DNA of 64,000 bases from Paracentrotus lividus (taxonomy: Eukaryota; Echinodermata; Echinoidea; Camarodonta; Echinidae). The stretch is taken from the NCBI GenBank assembly GCA_940671915.1, contig CALNVZ010003432.1:3657427-3721426 (forward strand), written 5' to 3'. The notes under the pieces are model-generated. The model was not told the origin of the DNA. It made no database searches and worked only from the letters and a program-made list of their open reading frames with translations. Position numbers and translations under genes: made by a program. Shown piece by piece: positions 62,901-64,000 of the stretch; the stretch's first letter is position 1, and each line of letters starts with the position of its first letter.

Positions 62901-64000
62901 AAAAAAAACTGAACCAGGTAAACACACGTCCTTTCTACAAGAAGAAGAAGAAGAAGAGAAGAAGAAGAAGAAGAAGGGAAGATAAAGAAGAAGAAGAAGA
63001 AGAAGAAGAAGAAGAAGAAGAAGAAGAAGAAGAAGAAGAAGAAGAAGAAGAAGAAGGAGACAAAACAAGAAGAAAAAAATATAAGCAGGAAAATAAGAAA
63101 GGGAAGTAGAAGAAGAAGAAAAAAAAAAAGAAAACAAGAGAAAAAAACAAACAAACAAACAAACAAAAGTAAAAATACTGTTTTTTAATAAAGATTAAAT
63201 TTATAACTTCACTTATTTTAAAATATATTCCATCGTACTGATTTCATATGAATAGGTGTATGGGTGGATGCGGAAGGCAACGACGCGGTTTACACAAACT
63301 GGAGAAGCAGTGATCCGAACGGCGGCATAAGTGAAAACGGGGCCGTCATGTATTCTCACATTACAGATGCATGCGTCGATGTTTCAGTGCAGACGGCTCG
63401 TAATTTTGTATGCAAAGAGGCACTAGGTAAGGATAGTATGCAAATGGTAATTTGACTTTTACTGGTAAAAAAAAATGCTTTATGCCTTGAAGTAAATTCT
63501 GCCAGCGTGCAGTCTTGAAAGGGAGGGACACTTGGTGAAGAGACATTTTGATACAATTATTGACGCTCTTGAAAACTTATTTTTATTCACATTTTATCGA
63601 ATCCTTTTGTTAATAAACCTGATTAGCATGACTGTTTGTTTTAGGGAATTCTGTTTTTAAAAAAAGATGAAGAAGAAGAAGTCAACATTGTATAAATGAA
63701 AAAAAAAGTACCCCCGGTACTATAATCATAGCTTATTATTATGTGTAGCATACCTTTTTTTTCTGGAATGATCGCATAAAATCTTTGAGAAAAAGAAGGA
63801 TATTTTGTGTTTTTTTTTTTTTTTTTTTTTTTTGTTGTTGCAATGCATCTAACTTCGCACCACAGGAGCAACAGCGATTGCACAACCAACCACACACCCC
63901 CTCTGTGATAGCGGCTGGGCATGGGATGATCACAGTTGTTATTCCTTCGTTACAAGTGGTACCAAAAACTGGTCTGATGCGCAAGACTATTGTCAGGATC
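36338..64000 (+). CDS. Secreted mosaic C-type lectin protein (gene-level span, incomplete at 3' end)
   Basis: 21 exons: 36338-36421, 37370-37564, 39716-39895, 40459-40632, 41257-41429, 41913-42070, 42256-42434, 43109-43156, 44958-45147, 46234-46352, 47433-47543, 48255-48383, 49557-49714, 49853-49973, 50545-50730, 52138-52380, 53230-53256, 53602-53712, 56025-56141, 63256-63426, 63866-64000+. All have GT-AG borders and the phases chain without a break, except one missing base in the first exon. About 1000 residues are visible: signal peptide, CTLD1, Cys-rich plus WQLV-type domain, CTLD2, CASPR-like fibrinogen domain, PAN/apple, CTLD3 and the start of CTLD4. Likely secreted or cell-surface and carbohydrate-binding; an immune or adhesion role is inferred from the domains. 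No TM segment is seen in the window. Confidence 0.85.
37370..39895 (+). CDS. Lectin CTLD1 (exons 37370-37564 and 39716-39895)
   Basis: The first exon reads DGASQCRKNWQQYSTACYYL, ...TWENAQAWCETQGGNLASI; the second ITDIDSDGSWAWWDGSSLSY, TNWNSGEPNGNFEYNC, ...SGTWDDYTCSTTMVSVC. The extra N-terminal Cys pair makes this a long-form CTLD. EPN in the Ca2+ loop and WDD (in place of WND) are present, so Ca2+-dependent binding of mannose-type sugars is plausible by the family rule. The intron between the exons (37565-39715) carries a TIR element and simple repeats. Confidence 0.92.
37976..38834. mobile_element. TIR element in the CTLD1 intron with repeated GGGTAGGTTGTTAC motifs
   Basis: Including the flanking TA, the ends TAGGGGAGACCGGGTATGGA (37974-37993) and its exact complement (38817-38836) match over 20 bp; TA is duplicated at both borders, as in Tc1/mariner-type insertions. 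Inside are several GGGGTAGGTTGTTAC blocks in both orientations, including a near-perfect palindrome at 38613-38650. No transposase ORF. The left-copy equivalent (about 24190-25240) is badly garbled. Confidence 0.8.
39462..39600. repeat. Dispersed repeat, also at 49211-49345
   Basis: AGGCGCGGATCCAAGA, AATTGAATGCATTTC, CAATTGTCCGG, ACAAAAGCGGCT, TTATGTTTACGCATGGGCCC and TGCGTCCGCTAC occur in the same order at both places (and near 26045-26180 in the left copy). Both lie in introns of the lectin gene. Family not recognised. Confidence 0.75.
40459..40632 (+). CDS. Lectin gene cysteine-rich module
   Basis: Reads APIQYTATKTGCACPFDTGR, TDCACCVTGGTHCGQVYPNE, CYYSSTSECGTDANDPIDD. It has eight cysteines in about 60 residues, including CAC and CACC clusters, and 1-1 phase borders. 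The CxCPFDTGR..CACC pattern resembles modules next to WQLV-type domains in other marine invertebrate proteins, from my recollection of such sequences. Structure unknown. Confidence 0.8.
41257..43156 (+). CDS. Lectin gene WQLV-type extracellular domain (exons 41257-41429, 41913-42070, 42256-42434, 43109-43156)
   Basis: Reads DWQLVMKVTRGSSINVYNLY, ...KFAFYSNGVEVRSLTFDTSG, ...HYSGCGGDAGWFVVIDYGTN, GCNWDK, ...GFPDTVAFLHKYY. The opening WQLV.K...G and the closing D.VAF..KY match an uncharacterised extracellular domain seen repeatedly in marine invertebrate predicted proteins (from memory, no database name claimed). About 186 residues with only two cysteines. Internal introns are phase 0, 2 and 1; the outer borders are phase 1. 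Confidence 0.75.
41442..41472. repeat. Poly-A tract immediately after an exon
   Basis: A run of about 31 A begins 13 bp after the donor at 41429/41430. Likely a slippage-prone intronic tract. Confidence 0.95.
41507..41614. mobile_element. Near-perfect hairpin with 43-bp stem
   Basis: 41507-41549 is the exact complement of 41572-41614, with a 22-nt loop. The pairing continues imperfectly outward (TAGACT / GGTCTT). Consistent with a short foldback transposon of recent origin, since the arms are identical. Confidence 0.9.
43039..43067. repeat. Short perfect hairpin, 14-bp stem and 1-nt loop
   Basis: GGATACTACTAGAA, C, then TTCTAGTAGTATCC, 40 bp upstream of the exon at 43109. Too close to the acceptor to be neutral if it formed in RNA, but function is unknown. 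Confidence 0.7.
43597..43870. repeat. Simple-sequence tract (AAAT-rich, then GA/G-rich)
   Basis: AATAAATAGATAAAT-type repeats are followed by (GA)n and G runs, with no coding value. Long ORFs on the minus strand here (SLSLSL...) are artefacts of the repeat. Confidence 0.9.
43891..44888. mobile_element. 1-kb foldback element with arms of about 450 bp
   Basis: The left arm starts CACTGTCCGTCATAAAGGTG and the right arm ends as the complement of CACTGTTCGTCATAAAGGTG. Further pairs: TTTCTTGAATGTGTTTGTC, TTTTTGGGACCCTGGCTATA vs TTTCTGGGATCCTGGGTATA, GGGCCC, AGTCCTACCCCAGGAAACG-like, TCTAGGGGA. Arms meet near 44390. The arms are diverged, so the insertion is old. CACTG ends suggest a Tc1/mariner-related non-autonomous element. 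ORFs inside are shadows. Confidence 0.85.
44958..47543 (+). CDS. Lectin CTLD2 (exons 44958-45147, 46234-46352, 47433-47543)
   Basis: Reads DDDNDDLSICESGWSRNRNG, CYKVVESGTNYRAAMKACRA, ...DLVSVGDQAENDYLLTLS, then HANYWIGFTDMDVEGAWTWT, SVASYTKWYSGQPSGGSEHC, SSDGSWNDASCWINYGYIC. Complete long-form CTLD with WIGF and WND. The EPN/QPD position is QPS, so the usual sugar-specificity rule does not apply. A short acidic DDDNDD linker precedes it. Confidence 0.9.
45211..45665. mobile_element. Foldback element, family A (second locus)
   Basis: Shares CGGTTGATAAAAAGATACGA, TTGATTTTTTCTCGGTA, CCTCATTT, AGGATTAAGATCATCAACTT and ATCGATCGTAAGTCTTTGTG with 29941-30426. It lies in the first intron of CTLD2. 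More diverged, with an inserted G-rich tract near 45415-45430. Confidence 0.65.
45861..45950. repeat. Short dispersed repeat, second copy at 47699-47786
   Basis: The shared order CATCA(T/C), CCGTGATTCCTCG, TT.(T)CCC.AAG, TT..GG.TTATACCAGG/TTATGCCAGG, ATAGCTTCTGA is present at both places. The partner lies just after a GGTTCGAATCCC box at about 47622, suggesting a tRNA-derived SINE. Confidence 0.5.
46411..46495. mobile_element. Short TIR hairpin
   Basis: GACCGACTTTGGATCCGAAA at 46411 pairs with TTTCAGATCCCAAGTCGGTC ending 46495 (two mismatches in 20), with an internal GCG..TATACGC pairing. Confidence 0.7.
46504..46873. mobile_element. 370-bp MITE with perfect 20-bp TIRs
   Basis: AATTACCCAGAAAGTGTTAA (46504-46523) is the exact complement of 46854-46873. 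The CCAGAAAGTG motif recurs internally near 46735. No coding capacity. Target duplication not clear. Confidence 0.8.
47030..47230 (+). mobile_element. tRNA-derived SINE-like sequence
   Basis: GTGAGTCGTTGGATTGTCGA then GGTTCGAGGTTCAAATTCC resembles a tRNA-type promoter (B box GGTTCAAATTCC). It is followed by a tail with ACATTAATCTCTACCTGGAG. A related unit lies near 54695-54830 (GAGGTTCGAATCCC, ACATCAATCTACATTTGCC). Boundaries uncertain. Confidence 0.5.
48255..50730 (+). CDS. Lectin gene CASPR/neurexin-like fibrinogen domain (exons 48255-48383, 49557-49714, 49853-49973, 50545-50730)
   Basis: Reads VSCADWKRKGYSTSGYYTID, PDGRNTGVDPFRIYCDMTTD, then GIMTLSHQEEYR...GYEGARSG, SSSCSQYLKYECHGSYL, YWGGATVDSGQCACGN, CANGGHCNCNANDNTWRQDG, GYLTDKSTFPVTELRFGDTG, SGYYTIEPLYC. 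SGYYTIDPDG..PF.IYCDM, YWGGA..CACG and NCNAND..WR.D.G.LTDK..LPV..LRFGDTG are hallmarks of the fibrinogen-like module of contactin-associated proteins and neurexin IV, here outside a neurexin context. About 198 residues, outer borders phase 1. Confidence 0.92.
48385..48740. mobile_element. Probable diverged foldback element
   Basis: ACTGTAAAAAAAATC, AATCTGTATTTTTACAGCAA, GAGAGTCGCCA near 48392-48455 pair imperfectly with the complement of TGGCAACTCTGCTGACAGCA, TTTTGCTGCAAATAATACAG, ATATTTTTTTTAAA near 48672-48730. The two arms enclose an AT-rich centre. Confidence 0.45.
50743..50945. repeat. (ATC)n microsatellite
   Basis: About 200 bp of interrupted ATC/ATT/CTC triplets starting 12 bp after the exon donor at 50730/50731. 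The isoleucine-rich + frame is an artefact. Confidence 0.95.
51192..51696. mobile_element. Mariner-like MITE with TA target duplication
   Basis: CAGTGTGTTTCAAATAAAAG starts the left TIR (51192-51220), which is exactly complementary over 29 bp to 51668-51696. TA flanks both ends (51190-51191, 51697-51698). Subterminal segments (GATATTCATTTCTTTCATGT / ATATGAAAGAAATAAATATC) extend the fold. No transposase. Confidence 0.9.
51757..51840. repeat. GTTT-rich and poly-G simple sequence
   Basis: GTTTGTTTG repeats followed by T and G homopolymer runs, immediately before the hairpin at 51843-51918 (TGACTAAAGTTAGTA paired with TACTAACTTTAGTCA). Confidence 0.9.
52138..52380 (+). CDS. Lectin gene PAN/apple domain
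   Basis: A single exon encoding YIVTDRTDFMLIRERHLSGY, NNDYQVGLTVNQCAAACVAA, TSFVCRSFDFHHSDGGCYLS, ...DYHLHVRIS. The C...C....C.SF.F....G.C.LS pattern with four core cysteines is the PAN_1/apple signature. 243 nt, phase 1 to 1, an ideal shuffling unit. Likely a protein or carbohydrate interaction module. Confidence 0.9.
52391..52748. mobile_element. Foldback element directly after the PAN exon
   Basis: The left arm (ACAGGGGTTATTACAACCGG, TAATGTCGCAGCAACGCA, TGACGTCACCATCCCAAAGA, GGGATTCGAACCTCG) and right arm (GGTTTGAATCCCAGTCACGT, GATAACGTCAAAG, TGTGACATTACCCGTTGTAA) are complementary. Each arm carries a tRNA B-box-like GGTTCGAAT/GGTTTGAAT, so it may be an inverted SINE dimer. The left end lies 11 bp from the exon donor. 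Confidence 0.75.
53230..53256 (+). CDS. 27-nt linker microexon
   Basis: Acceptor CTTTTTCAG|TGG; adds MDAIVDPYE (split codons at both ends) between PAN and CTLD3; donor GAAG|GTAAGC. Phase 1 to 1, so it can be skipped without a frameshift. Confidence 0.75.
53602..63426 (+). CDS. Lectin CTLD3 (exons 53602-53712, 56025-56141, 63256-63426)
   Basis: Reads EPSSCSSGWQERDSQCYRTF, SRTWLDAETYCQEQGG, then GHLVTPSDLAEYDYVKRLFR, ATHFYIGLNDIEEEG, then VWVDAEGNDAVYTNWRSSDP, ...ENGAVMYSHITDACVDVSVQ, ARNFVCKEAL. Long-form CTLD with IGL. The EPN position is DPN, and WND is replaced by a HITDAC stretch, so Ca2+-dependent sugar binding is doubtful. Its last intron is about 7.1 kb, mostly a LINE. Confidence 0.9.
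53929..53956. repeat. 28-bp perfect palindrome
   Basis: Self-complementary 28-mer centred on ACATATGT with no loop, containing ATTGTACATATGTACAAT. In an intron; function unknown. Confidence 0.85.
54183..54384. mobile_element. Short foldback element
   Basis: The left arm TAATAAATAGTGAACGCTCT, ATCTTGCAACATTACTGG pairs with the complement of CCAGTATATTGCGCGATAGA, TTGTACACTATTTACATA. The centre carries CGGCCTGCGGCCTCG. Confidence 0.65.
54879..55265. mobile_element. PIF/Harbinger-like MITE with TAA target duplication
   Basis: Ends AGCCCGTCTCACACTGTGTG and the complement of AGCCCGCCTCACACTGTGCG. Pairing continues (ATTTGCTGCGATGTGATTTT / ATTTGTTGCGATGTGATTTT) for about 40 bp. TAA occurs on both sides (54876-54878, 55266-55268). 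About 387 bp. TIR style and 3-bp TAA duplication fit Harbinger-type MITEs. Confidence 0.85.
55290..55933. mobile_element. 644-bp mariner-like foldback element with arms of about 240 bp
   Basis: Starts CAGTGTGTCCCAAAAAGAAC and ends as the complement of CAGTGCGTCCCAAAAAGAAC, with TA at both borders (55288-55289, 55934-55935). The arms are complementary almost to the centre, for example GCCTGCGCAGGAATTCAC / GTGAATTCCTGCGCAGGC and CACCTGGTTATGGAACGCCA / TGGCGTTCCATAACCAGGTG. It lies only 21 bp from the Harbinger-like MITE. Confidence 0.9.
56677..56794. repeat. (GAA)n microsatellite at the LINE 3' flank
   Basis: About 118 bp of nearly pure GAA on the + strand, directly abutting the LINE poly-A end (T run on + at about 56797). 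Confidence 0.95.
56795..62937 (-). mobile_element. Tx1/L1-like non-LTR retrotransposon, degenerate, inserted in the CTLD3 intron
   Basis: Read on the minus strand, right to left. Near 62720 ORF1 may start MASASASRDQPGPVRATSGS. Near 62130-62090 lies a CCHC-like knuckle (RCFACGR.G.LSNK). Near 60990 and 60690 are apurinic-endonuclease blocks (LQETN and GGDFK, cf. LQETH and GDFN). At 59613-59398 RT reads FRKAVKFTLIPKKGDLANIS, NWRPVSLLNNDYKIFAKVLA; at 59401-59045 it contains LDQKKAFDNVDH; near 58950 it has IADDISIFV, the catalytic (F/Y)xDD region. The 3' end has AATAAA near 56825, then a short A run. The NWRPVSLLN.DYKI.AK.LA signature fits the L1/Tx1 group. Frameshifts show it is inactive. Confidence 0.85.
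58872..59613 (-). pseudogene. LINE reverse transcriptase domain (frame-broken)
   Basis: Three overlapping minus-strand frames carry consecutive RT blocks: 59613-59398 (RPVSLLNNDYKIFAKVLANK), 59401-59045 (IVNLDQKKAFDNVDHTTYFQ) and 59138-58872 (LAIEPFIKKLKNQ, IADDISIFV). Two frameshifts separate them. The catalytic DD is kept but the preceding aromatic is I. Confidence 0.88.
62938..63058. repeat. (GAA)n microsatellite at the LINE 5' flank
   Basis: About 120 bp of interrupted GAA, same strand and phase of motif as the tract at 56677-56794, beginning right where LINE-like sequence ends. Leucine- and serine-rich minus ORFs here are artefacts. Confidence 0.95.
63866..64000 (+). CDS. Lectin CTLD4, first part (runs off the window)
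   Basis: Acceptor CACCACAG|GAG; reads GATAIAQPTTHPLCDSGWAW, DDHSCYSFVTSGTKNWSDAQ, DYCQD. A Thr/Pro-containing linker is followed by C.SGW....CY.F......W.DA..YC, a long-form CTLD start. The rest lies beyond 64000. Confidence 0.88.

Noticed and set aside
62765..63166. Long phenylalanine-, leucine- or serine-rich minus ORFs
   Set aside because: Three frames of the (GAA)n tract; not coding.
1..64000. CRISPR array, bacterial operons or prophage
   Set aside because: All coding sequence is spliced and AT-rich repeats are eukaryotic transposons; no regularly spaced direct repeats with unique spacers were seen.

Overview
Eukaryotic (animal) genomic DNA: AT-rich, with long introns, GT-AG spliced exons, many short inverted-repeat transposons, LINE and Tc1 remnants, and microsatellites. 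The gene content is an LRR protein of the cysteine-containing type plus a very large mosaic lectin built from C-type lectin, CASPR/neurexin-like fibrinogen, PAN/apple and WQLV-type domains. This suggests a marine invertebrate deuterostome. An echinoderm such as a sea urchin is my best guess, but a hemichordate, amphioxus or mollusc cannot be excluded from sequence alone.

Layout. 1-4300: repeats, a foldback hairpin and a very decayed LINE-like stretch. 4200-31982 (+): one LRR gene, with a probable promoter and non-coding first exon near 4200-4470, five clean coding exons at 5161-9766, and the remaining exons present twice. 31983-36337: intergenic, low-complexity, no gene seen. 36338-64000 (+): a secreted mosaic lectin gene that runs off the right edge, with about 1000 residues visible in 21 exons.

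The dominant structural feature is a 14-kb stretch (about 12131-26362) that is repeated as about 26388-39778, with exactly 25 N between the copies. The repeat begins at the first base after the N run and ends at the last base before it. The two copies differ mainly by scattered small indels that break every conserved exon in the left copy. This is best read as one locus sequenced twice and left uncollapsed at a gap-filled join, not as a biological duplication. Gene models should use the right copy for 27102 onward. The two noisy copies complement each other: a single base kept only in the left copy restores the lectin signal peptide.

The LRR protein (about 547 residues if one copy of the tandem exon is used) resembles AMN1/FBXL-type leucine-rich repeat proteins. 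It starts with an L-x3-C-x3-I motif like the Elongin-BC-binding BC box of Cullin-2 receptors. The lectin reads: signal peptide, CTLD1 (EPN/WDD), Cys-rich module plus WQLV-type domain, CTLD2 (QPS/WND), CASPR-like fibrinogen domain, PAN/apple, CTLD3 (DPN, no WND), CTLD4 (cut by the window edge). Every domain boundary falls on a phase-1 intron. The introns hold several well-bounded mobile elements: a solo LTR nested in a CR1-like LINE, a Tc1-like transposase pseudogene, a roughly 6-kb Tx1/L1-like LINE bracketed by GAA microsatellites, and a set of foldback elements and MITEs, some with TA or TAA target duplications.
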